A stretch of DNA of 64,000 nucleotides from Warburgia ugandensis (Eukaryota > Streptophyta > Magnoliopsida > Canellales > Canellaceae), in assembly GCA_035236585.1 (NCBI GenBank), contig CP141133.1, forward strand, positions 43,665,729 to 43,729,728. The letters are read 5' to 3'. The position numbers and the translations under genes are program-made. Below the pieces are notes generated by a model. That model was not told the DNA's origin. It saw only the letters and a program-made list of their open reading frames with translations, and did not search any database. Positions 12,401 to 23,874 of this stretch are shown here, piece by piece (position 1 is the stretch's first letter; each line of letters opens with the position of its first letter).

Positions 12401-14410
12401 TGGATAAGAAAATCTTTATGATTCATTCTAAGGTAGAAACATGATCCAATGGGAGGGAATGAAGAAGGGAAAACATGAAAATCCTAGTTGTTATGCCATC
12501 CCATTTCACTATCAAAACCAAGCATCACACTTGATCTCAACAATCTATCCTAGATCACACTCTAGTGCACTTCAAAAAGAAATGCTACATGATTTTTTTT
12601 TCAAGGGAAGCTTCCTAGATGTGATAATGAGAAAGGATAAGGGATGGAGGAGAAGAAAATGATGAAGATGGAAAGGAGTTTCCAATCAAGAACTTCCATT
12701 TTGTCCTCCTCACTATGTGAAACGCCATAAGAAAAGGGCCCATGCGTGAATTCCCATTCTACATCAGATACCCCTTGTGCATTACATGTTAAAAGACCTA
12801 GGTGAAAAGCTTGTGTACGTAGGATGAAGCATAGGAAAGGAGGTGTTTTCATGTTGATATAATGTAGGAAAGAGTCTAGGGGTGGTGTGGGCTTACACAT
12901 TAAAATCTTTTGGGGAAGAGGCAAGTAGATGGTGGAGGCCAAAAAATAAGAAGGAGAAAGAAGGAGAAGGCTGGGAAAGAGGCATCGAAATTCTTAGAGG
13001 TAAGGTTTTTATAACATCTTATCCTAATCAAAGGATAGGAGAAGAGAGCTACTTGTTTATCTTTTTTCAAGAAGATCTCCCTCTTTAAGAAGTTTCACGT
13101 GGGATTGATTGGGGAAAGGGCGTCTCTTAGGTGCTTCTTTCTTTAACTAGCTGCTTGAAGCTTGTGTGTGAAATACAAAGGAAATGTTTAGGTCATTGTC
13201 CATAAAACAAAGTAGAAGAAGTGATTGGGGACATGCATGAAATCAAAGGAGAAAAGAGCTGCTGGATTTTATCTTCATCTTGCAGCTCTTTTGTCTCCAT
13301 TAGTAGGGAAAAGAATGTGTAATTAAAAGAGGAGGTAGTTGCTTGGTTTTCTCCTTCAAGCAGCTGCCCAGGAACATAATGGGAGGCTACATGTAAGGAT
13401 GATTGGGTGTGTGCATGGTGATAGAAAAGAGAGAGAGAGAGATCCTTGGGAATGGTGATGGAGTGGTAATTGATTTTCATCGGGGTTGTGGCTGTTGGGT
13501 GGTTTCCACTATCGTTGTTGAGTGGCATAATAAGTATAAGGCACCTTGTAGATGAGGAAAGTTGGTGGTAACACGGTTTGGAGCTGGTTCAACAATGATC
13601 TCATTGAGTGAAATAGTAGGATAGTGGGTAATATCTTTCTCACTCCATAAGGAAGCTTAGTTTCTTTTTCTTTTTGTTTCATTTGATTCTTGTATTTAAA
13701 TTATTGCAACGCTTTAAATTTGAGGCAATGAAAGTTCTGTTTTGTTTTCATTATTAGTAAGTTCTTTAATTTATTCTCATGTTATCCATGCTTTTGTTAG
13801 TTGTTAGATGCAGTTTAGTTTTATTTATTTATGCTTGTTAATTAATTTCTCTAGCTTAGAACAAAAATTTGTTAGAATAGGTATTTTAAGACTAAATGAT
13901 TCTAGATTAAAATGTTCATAAACATTAATATTAGAGTTTTAACATTCTTGTTACATGCTTAGTGATTGCTTATGAAGGAGAATACTAGGTATGGTAGAAA
14001 GTGAGTAATACATGAAAATCTTAGATTGCCTATGCCATAAGAAGATGGGTTAGGCTTAGAATAATTGTATTACTAGGCTAGAAAATTAATATTAAGAAAA
14101 TCATAACAAGATAGCCTTAAAAGACATATTTTTCATGTTTTTAGAGTTACTAAAACTCTATTAACATATGTAAGTAAACATCTAGATAGTTTAATCCTAA
14201 GAATACTTAATTGTAATAGATTAGAATTTTAAACCCTAGGCTTAGATTTAATTTCTAGATCTTTTATTTGATTTTATTATTTCTAACATTTTAAAGATTA
14301 ATTAATCAATAAATAAATCATCTAGCTAGGTTAAAGTGACTAAAATAGACATTAATTAAATTTATTTATTAATGAAGTCTTATTGGATTGACATGTACAT
14401 GCATAATCTA
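9451..14410 (+). mobile_element. Copy III of the TR-GAG-like family, 5' end missing
   Basis: The interior 9451-11470 is the reverse complement of 1288-3240 (copy I) and 24515-26860 (copy II). It starts inside the gag-like region and runs to the 3' LTR at 11471-14410. The gag-like piece survives at about 9450-9950 with stops. The 5' LTR and primer site are absent: the left edge is repeat X, and the LTR's last bases are replaced by the CACTA terminus at 14411. Orientation is opposite to copies I and II. Confidence 0.55.
11471..14410 (+). repeat. 3' LTR of copy III
   Basis: The LTR starts TGACAGGTAT at 11471 and is colinear, inverted, with the LTRs of copies I and II. Its end carries the stretch 'tcttattggattgacatg', the counterpart of the conserved 3' end of LTRs of this type. 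Open frames at 12163-13528 lie on both strands, are not shared with sister LTRs and look like noise. A short GA run lies at 13431-13441. Confidence 0.6.
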
Positions 14411-14690
14411 CACTACTAGGACATTTTATAAAGTGAAAACAAATGTAAGACAGTTCTTAAAACTATCTTATATTAAAACTATTATAATATGGTTTTAGCT
14501 TAACTTTTATAAGATGCTTTCAAAAAACCCATCTTATAAATATGCAAAATATAGGACATTTTTCCAAAAATCATCTTCTAGGTTAGAGAAATATAGGACT
14601 ATTTTTTAAAAACCATCTTATATATCATTAGAAGCTATATAATATAGGATTGTTTTTTAAAAACCATCCTATATATGAGAATGTATCACC
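14411..14690. repeat. CACTA terminus and subterminal repeats (left)
   Basis: After the terminal CACTACTAGG come repeated units of the form TATAGGAC(T/A)-TTTTTTAAAAACCATC-TTATAT, at about 14430, 14500, 14545, 14600 and 14650, in both orientations. Such subterminal arrays are transposase binding sites in known En/Spm elements. Confidence 0.6.
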
Positions 14691-17560
14691 CACACTCCCA
14701 ATCAGATTGTTGTCTAAGGCACTGCACAATAAAGTCAACAGATCATAAGGTTCAAATATCATGTGTAATTATAAGTCTAGGTTATAGGGTCATACTAAAG
14801 AAGTAGTAAACCTTACCTTGACTCTTATCCATGTTAGTTTTACTAGATGGCTAATATTTTCCATCTCAACCCATTTATACTATGCACTACACATATATAA
14901 GTAAAAGCATTGTATATGAATAAATAGGATATTTATCAATTATCCAACTATTATAATGAATGAAATAAAATTCAAACTTACTTATTGATCACTTCCAACA
15001 GGGGGCATCGAATGTGACTCCACAAGAATAAAAAAACATTGCAATTCCTCCATGCACATCCCAAGCTAGTAGCATCCAATGGGACCTATATACATAATCA
15101 ATTAATTGAAATATAACAAACTTAACTTATACACATATTCATGTTTATGTGTAATGGTAGCAAGACATAATAACTTGCCCACTATTGCATGGAATCAGTA
15201 AGGCCTGCCCCTTGTCATAACCCAAGAACCCATGTAGGATATCTTCTATTTGTTTCTCCTTGGGCAAATGCCCCTTTGGTCCAAAGACAACATCAGCATC
15301 AAGGAATTTGTAAATGTCCTTAACCTTTAATCTTTGTAATTTATCATGCAAAGTCCTACATAAACTTAGTGTCAAATATTTATCATGCCCTATTAATAAG
15401 TAATGTCAATTTGATTCTTAATAGTGTAATTACAAGACATACTTGATATAAACAATGATGTGCATGTATTGCAGCTGAGCCATATTGCATATGGCTAAGA
15501 GGTCCTCATTCATGATTGGAACCTCAACTACATTGTGGGCAAGCACACCAGCCTCTATCCTTATAGGGCTGATTTCATTATCTTCATTGATAAGTTTGTA
15601 TAGTCCTCTTAGGAATGGAGGCGTGTTGGGTGAAACCTGCACCTGTTCCCTACATTGTAGGTGTAATTTTCTAGAAATTAGTAAAGAATATATATATATA
15701 TGAAGAGTCGAAGATATTCAATTTTATCCTAAAAATAGACATAAATACTTGAAATGGGGCAATTAGTATGCCACAATTTGTTGCCGGGGAGGGGGTCACC
15801 CTCAATGGTGCCTTGTGCTTCTTTTGTTTAACATTATAATGCAAATAGTATTTAAAAATTTAGCTCAACCCTTAAAGTTATTGTTGAAAATGATGATGTG
15901 ATACCATATACGTACCTTGGAAATCATTGTTTTGATACACTTCTCTGGCCAAGCTACATGATATTCAATTGCATTCCCAAAAGTATGAATATCGTCTGCT
16001 TCTATAGGAAATGGTAGGAGGGTAGCATTAATGCACACACACTTAGTGTGTGGATGCATCAACTTGGTGCGCAGCATGAAAAAAAATGCCTCATATAGTG
16101 TAGCCACAACAATGTAGTTCTTAGTTGTATATAGCTGTTGCATGCACTAACCCACCTATAATTTAGAAATATCCTATACATAAGAATACATGAAGATCAC
16201 TAAGATATGGAACAGATAAAAGGTAAGCATGTAAGATGAACTGCAGCTATTGTAAGATGGGGTCAAGGCTAACATCTTGACTTGGACCTTTAAACCCCAA
16301 GGGTTCTTATAGAAATCGTTCCTTACCTTTGCATATAGCTCATTGTATTTATTCTCCTTCCATGCCTCCATGTCCTCTATTGGAGGATTTCTTGATTTAT
16401 GGAAAAATTTGGAAGGAACCACTTAGTGGCCTTAGGCCCTTACTCGGCCAAGGTGCTCATCCTTGTTGCCCATAGCCATATACAGGATGTCCCCCTTTGC
16501 AACAATGCTACTTAGAGTCCTTGTAGTGGCACTTTCATGGGTCAACTCCTCCTGAACATGTAATTAATGGAACATGATGATTTCCATATATAAATGTATA
16601 TATATTATAATTCAAGAGATGTAAAAATAGACACATAAAATCACTTACAATTCTTGAAGCAACTAAGGGAGCATTTTCATCAATAAAGGTCTAAGAGTTA
16701 TGCCCCGTTGAATGCACCATTTTCCAAAGAAGGGCTTGATCGATGGGATCTATGGTCCCAACCTATTTTTGCTATCAAGAGGGACATTACTTTAGAGTTA
16801 GTGAAATAAAAGTTAGGTATATTTAGATAAAACTGAACTGTCACATGTACTTACTTTAACCAATCCTGGAAAGGTGGTGTTGCATATGATTAGGTACACG
16901 CACCATTTGTCCTTTCATACTCTTTGCCTACACATCAAAGGAACATATAATAAAGCATAATGGACTTTTATAATTTGAGAAATCAAGATTTTGGTTAGCT
17001 TGTAATTACCTCAAATTGATTCCATTCATCTTGGTCAATGACGTTGGAATACAACTCAGGGATTGTGTAGAGTGTAGATGGATCATTAGCATTTGAAAGT
17101 ATGTAATTCCTTGTAAGGTCACTCTTGTATTTCCTCCATTGTTAACCAGTCCCATGTAGAGCATTCTTCTTATACTCATCAGAGATGTCAAAGCCAGACT
17201 ATAGAGTAAAAATAAACATTAGTTTATCTGAAATAAAATAAGATAAGATAGTTAGTATGTTGTATGTAACAAGCATTTACAAACCTTCACCATGTTCATT
17301 GTTGCATCCTTTATTGATGGTGACATATGTCTCCAATCAGTAATTGAGACTGGCACCATGCTGCTAACAGTGTAGCAAACAAAACAAGATAAGAATGTGC
17401 ACTGCCACCTATTGCCTACCCTTATTGTTGAAATGTATCGTCTTTCGTATTCCCTTTGACTTTCTCTTAATAATATGCACAATTTTTGTTGGCCATTTGC
17501 TCTTTCTCTTAATGGTCATACTTATGCTAAACTGTTCTTCATGATGCTCCTTCTTCATGT
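14690..17560 (-). pseudogene. CACTA second gene: Transposase_24 / DUF8039 / Ulp1-like protein, broken
   Basis: Pieces recognised from 5' to 3' on the minus strand: a VPVSITDWRHMSP segment at 17365-17270 and a DISDEYKKNALHG...QWRKYKSDLTRNY segment at 17190-17080 (Transposase_24, plant Ptta/En/Spm family); a GRVRALGH-like plus VVPSKFFH segment at 16460-16400; a DUF8039-like segment ending IEYHVAWPEKCI at 16143-15930; and a cysteine-protease-like region at 15375-14690 with LLIPCNSG, then HWMLL and GVTFDAPCWK near 15070-15000, then CLRQQSDWECG at about 14727-14695. The last segments resemble the His and Cys catalytic neighbourhoods of Ulp1/C48 proteases carried by CACTA elements. Several gaps look like introns; a TGTGCAG precedes the last piece. 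There are in-frame stops. The reading ends right after the catalytic-type Cys, where subterminal repeats start. Confidence 0.7.
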
Positions 17561-17639
17561 TCCATTTTTCCTACCCAAGTGAGAACAATACATTTAGAAT
17601 ATAACAACATATATATATATATATATTGGTTTAGAAAAG

Positions 17640-18900
17640 ACCACCATCTAAGTGCATGGATGGTGTACATAAATAGGATAGCTACAACAATGTCCACTAC
17701 ATAGAATGATTACAACAATTCATGAATAAAAAAATCACTCACATAATTAAAAATGCATGGTACTGTTACTAGAAACGTAGACAGCTACAACAAGTATAAT
17801 TCAAGCAAGTATTTAGATGCCTTTTTGGATGAAACTTGAAAATCTAACACATGGATCTTCTTAATATCAATGTCAACTAATTAGAATGATAAATTTCAAG
17901 CATTTACAACCATTAATGAATAAAAAAATCATGTACATAGTAAAAAAGCATGGTACTATTACTATTTATGCAAACAATTACAACAAGCATAGTTCATGCA
18001 AGTATTTAGATGTCGTTTTGAATGAAATTTGAAAATCTAAAACATAGTTCTTTAAAATCAATGTCCAATGTATAGAATGATCAATTTCAAAAATTTATAA
18101 CCATTAACAAATCAAAAAATTACCCACATAGTAAAAAACAGATGATATTGTTACTATTCACGCGAACAGCTACAACAAGCATACTTCAAGCAAGTATTTG
18201 GATGCCTTTTGAATAAAACATGAAAATATAAAACATGGATCTTCTTAAAATCAATGTACACTATCTAGAATGATCAATATGAAATATTACAAACCTTTAA
18301 AGAAGAAAAAATCACTCATATAGTAAAAAATGCATGGTAATGTTACTATTCACATAGACAGTTACAACAAGTATACTTCAAGCAAGTATTTAGATGCCTT
18401 TTTGAATGAAACTTGAAAATCTAAAACATGGGTCTTCTTAAACTCAATGTTCACTATCTAGAATGATCAATTTCAAACCTTTCCAACCATTGACAAATAA
18501 AAAAATCATGCATATAGTAAAAAATGCATTATATTATTACTATTCACGCAGACAACTATAGCAAGCATACTTCAAGCAAGTATTTGGATGCCTTTTTGAA
18601 TAATACTTAAAAGTATAAAACATAGGTCTTCTTAAACACTATGTTTAATATCTAGAATGATCAATTTCAAACATTTACAGCCATTAACAAATTAGAAAAT
18701 CATGCACATAGTAAAAAACACATGGTACTGTTACTATCATGTAGATAGCTACAACAAGCATACTTCAAGCAAGTATTTAGATGTCTTTGGATTGAAATTT
18801 GAAAATATAACATATTAATCTTCTTAAACTCAATTTAATATATCTATAATAATCAATTTTAAACATTTATAGCTAGTAAAGAAGTAAAAAATCAAGAAAA
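17640..18900. repeat. Tandem array with a ~193 bp period, six to seven units
   Basis: The word TTACT(A/-) following a GCATGGTACTG-like stretch recurs at 17766, 17959, 18151, 18343, 18537 and 18731, i.e. every 192-194 bases. Each unit also holds 'agctacaacaag' and 'caagcaagtatttagatg'. Units differ by substitutions, so the array is not recent. It lies just upstream of the Ulp1-like gene (read on the minus strand). No ORF runs through it. Confidence 0.8.
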
Positions 18901-18937
18901 AAGAGATCCAACCTAATGAGAGAAAACTGATCGTAAA

Positions 18938-19250
18938 GTGCGTGGGAGGAGGCGTGCATTTGGTCTCTCCTCTCTTCTTCTTATTCTTCTTCTCCTCCTT
19001 CTTAAGGGTTTTAGGTTTGAATTTTTTTTTGGGGTAGGGGGGCCCATGAATTCTCTTTTCATCTTCCTCTTCCTCTTCCTCTTCTTCTACTTCTTCTTCT
19101 CTTTTTTTGTCTTCTTCTTCTTCCCTCTTTCTCTCCCTCTCTCTCTTTCTTCTCTTCTCTTCTTCTTCTTCTTCTTCTTCTCCTTAAGGGTTTTGGTGGT
19201 TTTGATTTGAAAATTTTGTGGGGGGACGGGGGACGTTAGTTTGGAGGTTT
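18938..19250. other. Pyrimidine-rich stretch, not coding
   Basis: Long CTT/TCTT tracts at 18960-19010 and 19060-19190 (GAA-rich on the minus strand) create a 90-residue Leu/Phe-only open frame on the plus strand that is an effect of composition. GA-rich leader sequence on the coding strand is plausible, since the CACTA genes read on the minus strand. Confidence 0.5.
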
Positions 19251-19254
19251 AACA

Positions 19255-19640
19255 GGGATTCCTATATTCAAATAAATATAGGACAATTTTGAAATAACCA
19301 TACTATATTAAAAATGAATATAGGAACTGTCCTATATTTATTTGAATATGGAATGGTTTTTCAAAATCATCCTATATTCTATATAATATAAGATGGTTAT
19401 TTAAAAAGTTCTACATTCAAATTAATATAGGATGGATTTTCATTAACCATCTTATATTTTAATCATTATATAAGATGGTTTACAAAAAACTTACTGGATA
19501 TAGGACTATTTTTAAAACCTATCTTCTATTAAGGGTTTGCCTTCGTAGAAATCCATCTGCACACCTTAATTTTTGTTTGAATAATGTAAGATAGTTTATG
19601 AATAACCTCATATATGTATTAAAGTAGTTTCACTAGTTCT
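19255..19640. repeat. Middle block of CACTA subterminal repeats
   Basis: The block contains repeated ATATAGGAC(A/T)-TTTT and ATAAGATGGTTT motifs in both orientations, of the same kind as at 14430-14690. The last part (19575-19630, GTAAGATAGTTTATGAATAACC) resembles the inner part of the left terminus in reverse. It may be the right end of a shorter element 14411-19640. 19641-19792 shows nothing recognisable. Confidence 0.6.
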
Positions 19641-19792
19641 TTGAACCCTTAAAATCTTAAAAATATGTGAAGTGTAGAGGTTACCCCATCATTTATTTCA
19701 TTGACATTTAATTAGTGTTTGGCATGACACATGATGGGTAAACTTAATTTATTAATTAAATCATTTTTCAGGTATCACATGATACAAACACA

Positions 19793-22700
19793 TTAATTTG
19801 ACTCCACATATACAATTAGATTCAACCAAGCACCCTCCTCACCAGCATCAAGCACATAATTCATCTCATTCTCCCTTATTAAAACGATTAATGTCATTGT
19901 TGTAGTAATTGAAGGGTAACCAATCACCGTGTTACCTAGGTTGTCTTCATCATAGAAGTCCGTTATGGAGGTTAGTAAAATAGTTGACCATGTCATATCA
20001 TGTCCATCTTGTACATAAAATACCTGTTTTGCTTGACATGTCAAAATAAAGTAGTCATTTTGATAGCTAATCATATTGAGGTCAACCAATATCAAACTGA
20101 GGGAATTGGTTCTCATGCTATCTTTGTTGTGTTCTACCAAATCACACTTAAATAAAACCATGATTCTACAAGTATAATCCATCTCCCATATCTGGTGCAT
20201 AACCCTATAATAAGTATTGCTAGCTACAATTGGGTTGTTGTCTTTTGAACTGAACAAGAAAGTAACTTTAGCAACTATGCTAACATTGCTACTTTGTTAT
20301 GCTCTTAACTTATCATGCTAATTTGTGTGAAAGCGATAACCATTGATGGCATATCCAACATACTTTATTACTTCTAGTCGAGGTCCGATTGCCATCCAAC
20401 CCAAGCATTCAGAAATACTATAACCTAAAACATCTAGCTAATCTAAAACATGTATATAATAATATATTAATTAAAATGATTAATTAATGCATACACGCAT
20501 ATACTATTATAAAAATCAATTAATTCATCATAGACCATTATTCAATGTAATTAAATACCTTCGGATGAAGCCAGTCATGAAGGAATGACAAAGCTCATCT
20601 TGCAGTCACTTCTCTTTCCTTGCATCTCTTAGATACCTATATTTTAAGAAGTCCATGTGCATACTACATAATGATCAAAGATCAAAATTACATAACATGC
20701 CTGAGTTAATAATACATTACATACCCATGTCTATACATATATATATATATATGAATATACTTCATCAACATTAATGATTAAATTAATTAATGTGAAAGAA
20801 ACCAAAGAGAGAACATCAGTTACATACTCAAGGTATGGTTGAACTTCATAAGCATTAATATTTCACAAGATGTAAAGGTGTGCTTAGTCTTGATCGTTAC
20901 GATTGACGATCAACACATGATCATTGGATAGAGGTTCACCAACTCTTGGATCAATTAATGCACCTAAATTTTTCTTTCTTGGGATTCCAATAGCCTCCAA
21001 CCCTAATAAATACTCAGTGCAAAACTCGACTGCTTCTTATGCAATGTAACATTCGACAATACACACATCCAGTGTATTATGATTTCACACATACCCTTTT
21101 AACACCTCCATGTACCTTCAAAATGGTACATCCATCATATATAAATAGGTCCACACAACCTAACCTCATCAATGAGGTGCACTGTTAAGTGTACCATGAT
21201 ATCGAAGAAGGATGATGAAAAGATTGTCTCAAGCTCGCATAAGGTTGTTACTAAATGCTCTTGAATTTCTTATAATTTAGAAGATCCACTACCTTCTTAC
21301 ATAAAACATTAAAGAAGTAGCAAAATTTAGTAATAGATCCTCTAACTTCATCTGGTAGCACTGAACATATTGCTACGAACAAAAGTTGTTGCATCAATGC
21401 ATGACAATCTTGAGACTTCATCCCCAACAGTTTCAGCTCTTCCATGGAAACAATGTTTCTATAGCTTGAAGAGTACCCATCTGGAACTTTGATATCTAAC
21501 AAGATTTTACATACTATTATTCTCTCTAAGAGTATAATTTCCTTTAGGCAAGTATGTTCCTTGGCTGCACCTATCCTATGGATGCAACCTTCTCTTCAAA
21601 CCCATTGTCATGGGATTCATTCAAGCTGCAAGTCCATCCTTTGTTTTTCCTAGCATGTCATGTAAGGTACTCGTCATGCTTTCATAGATATTCTTCTCAA
21701 TGTGCATGGCATCAAGCACATGCCACATGTGTAGGGATTTCCAATATACAAGTTCAAAGAATATTGACTTCTTCCAACAACTTTTAGAGTTTCTTTCATT
21801 TGTACTCGGAGTTGCATTCTTCTTCTTTGCCCCATGATACATTAATGTTCTCAACTTGTTCCAATATTTTTTGTCCACTCAACCTCTTTGGAGGTGTCAT
21901 AGTGTCCACACTACAATTAAATTCTCCATTTTTAAAATGGTATGGATGGTTCCTATGTAACAATCTTCTATGGGCTAGGAGTGTCATTTCCTACCTTGTT
22001 GAAGTTGTGTGGTACAAGTTTGGTTGCTACAAATAAGATAGGCATTGTATCCCTTCATTGTGCATTTAGCCAAATTACTATATGTAGGAAAGTTGCTTAT
22101 TGTCCATAGTTGTATAGCCTTAAGTGTGAATGTCTCATTCTTGTATGTATCATAAGCTTCAACCCCTAGTTCCCACAATGTTCTAAGGTCATTGATCAAT
22201 GGAGTCAAGTACAAGTCAATATCATTCCCAGGTTCCTTGGAACCTGATATTAACATAGTTAACATCATGAACTTCCTCTTCATGCACAACAATAGTGGAA
22301 CGTTGTAACAAACTATTAGAATAGGCCAACAACTATACATGTTTCTCATAGAACCATTAGGATTAATCACATCTATAGATATTGCAATTCATAGATTTCT
22401 GGGTTCTTCTCTAAAATTGGGCCACATGAAGTCTACAAGTTTCCACGCATGTTGAATGGCATAAATAGTTATCACCCACTCTCTCCTAAGCATGCCATAC
22501 TATTTTCTTAACTAATTCTTTAATAAAAAACATTTTGTGGAATCTTGAAATATGTGTAAAATACCATAGGACCTTTGTAAAGACATCTTTCACTTGCCGA
22601 TCACTTGAATTCTTCCTCATCTTCTATCTTGAATGTCCACAAGTTGGACATATAATTTTATCTTTGTGCTCCTTTCTATACAAAATGCAATCATCAGGAT

Positions 22701-23312
22701 AGAGATGCATATTTTCATACTTCAAGCCTAGTCCAACCAAGGGTGTCATTGCCTCCCATGTCTACCTAACCAATTTGCTATCCTTCGGCATCCTTTTACC
22801 AATGAATTTCAACAATTTAGTAAAACCATGATATGAAATACTAAATCTTGACTTTACATTATAAATTTCTATTGTTGCAGACAACTTGGTATAATCTAAC
22901 AACCAATGTACAATGGCCTGTTGGCTTCCTCCAATGCAATCTGAAATTGTTTTGGGTCATCTTGGAAGTCATTGTATGCATCTCAAAACATAGGTATAGT
23001 TGTAGTACTATCTTCACCACTTCTTAGAATGCCTTATTTTTCACATACATATTCAGCCCTTGTCGAGGGCCTATGAGGTATTTCCTCTCCATGACACATC
23101 CAAGGGAAATAGCTTTCATCAACTTTATTGAATCACAGATGTTCTCTCAACTCACAAACAATAACCCTTTTTACGTTTCCATATCTCTAGCATGGATGTC
23201 GCATTCGATTACAATCACCACCTGCCCCAAGTACAAACTCAATGAACTTTTCTATTCCCTCCTCATATTCCCTTAATGATCTTTTCACATGCATCCAAGC
23301 ATATTTGTCCAT
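19793..23312 (-). pseudogene. CACTA transposase tnp2 (Transposase_21 / DUF4218 / DUF4216), broken
   Basis: Start chosen at the ATG at 23312, which gives the typical opening of the family (MDKYAWMHVKRSLREYEEG). Then follow LSAILEIYNLKSRF at about 22900, a YENMHLYPDDCILYRKEH...CPTCGHSR segment at 22720-22630, a WPILIVCYNVPLLLCMKR segment at 22330 (family form: WPV-YNLPPW-CMK), FPTYSNLAKCTMKGYNAY at 22090, WKKSIFFELVYWK...DAMHIEKN at 21780-21690, and KVPDGYSSSYRN...MKSQDCHALMQQLL at 21490-21380 (DUF4218). A FCTEYLLGLEAIG segment follows near 21030, and DUF4216 at 20257-19793 (YYRVMHQIWEMDY, LVDLNMISYQND, QAKQVFYVQDG). The whole domain order is present, but stops and frameshifts occur throughout, and the acidic catalytic residues cannot be checked because of the breaks. 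The protein would cut and move the element by binding its ends. Confidence 0.85.
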
Positions 23313-23752
23313 TTTGTTCAAAATTTGAAGTTCAAATGTGTGCGAAGACTTCTAGACATGAAAAGATTAATAACATGGGTTAGGCATTTAACCAAATACT
23401 TGGTATACACATAAAATATACATAGTTAGTAAAAACATATATAATTAATATATTATAATAGTCAATACTTTTCAAGTCTAGGATTGGAAAAAGTAAGAAT
23501 GAAGCAAAACATGACTAATCCATATACATAAATATTCCACACATTGATCCATACATATTAATATATCACACAAATGCAAGAAGAAAGAAGAAAATGAATT
23601 TTATACCCATAAACATCAAATAAAGTAAACATATGACAAAGTGTAAGAATGAATACTACCCAACCTTTATCAACTGAGAAAATATAAGTTCGGGGCAAAG
23701 TGCATCTAAATTCAACCCAATGTTCAAGTTTTCCTTGAAGTAGCCAAGAGTA

Positions 23753-23874
23753 AAAAATTAAAGGTTGAACTTCAACTTATAAAACTTGAAAAATACAAGT
23801 CTTTTTAAAAGCCATCTTATACTGTTAATAATACAAGACTAAGTCAAAAATTAAAGGTTGAACTTCAACTTATA
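23753..23874. repeat. 29-bp direct repeat around a 64-bp insert
   Basis: An identical 29-base word (aaaaattaaaggttgaactt... ending ttata) occurs at 23753-23781 and 23846-23874. The 64 bases between carry a CACTA-subterminal-like motif. It marks the junction between the CACTA DNA and the copy II LTR that starts at about 23875. Confidence 0.7.

Larger units (their letters stand above)
14411..23845 (-). mobile_element. CACTA (En/Spm) transposon DNA, one composite or two abutting elements
   Basis: The left end begins CACTACTAGGACATTTT at 14411, the class signature, followed by about 280 bases of subterminal repeats. Two minus-strand pseudogenes follow in the order expected when read from the right: tnp2 (23312-19793), then a Transposase_24/DUF8039/Ulp1-like gene (~17560-14690). 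A further block of the same subterminal repeats sits between them at 19255-19640. The right end is not resolved: a weak subterminal-like motif (TTTTTAAAAGCCATCTTATA) lies at 23802-23821, but I find no TAGTG terminus. The extent to the right is therefore approximate. Confidence 0.6.

Noticed and set aside
12163-13528. Cluster of overlapping short ORFs on both strands
   Set aside because: They lie in the LTR of copy III and are not kept in the sister LTRs at 5542-8346 and 28378-32994.
15745-15800. TTGTTGCCGGGGAGG, resembling part of a tRNA-Asp primer site
   Set aside because: No LTR end next to it, only partial match, and it falls within the CACTA second gene.
17640-18900. Regular repeats as a CRISPR-like array
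   Set aside because: Whole 193-bp units are repeated with no unique spacers, in a plant transposon.
18938-19210. 90-residue Leu/Phe-rich open frame that looks like membrane segments
   Set aside because: Produced by CTT/TCT tracts; no conserved copy, opposite to the CACTA genes.
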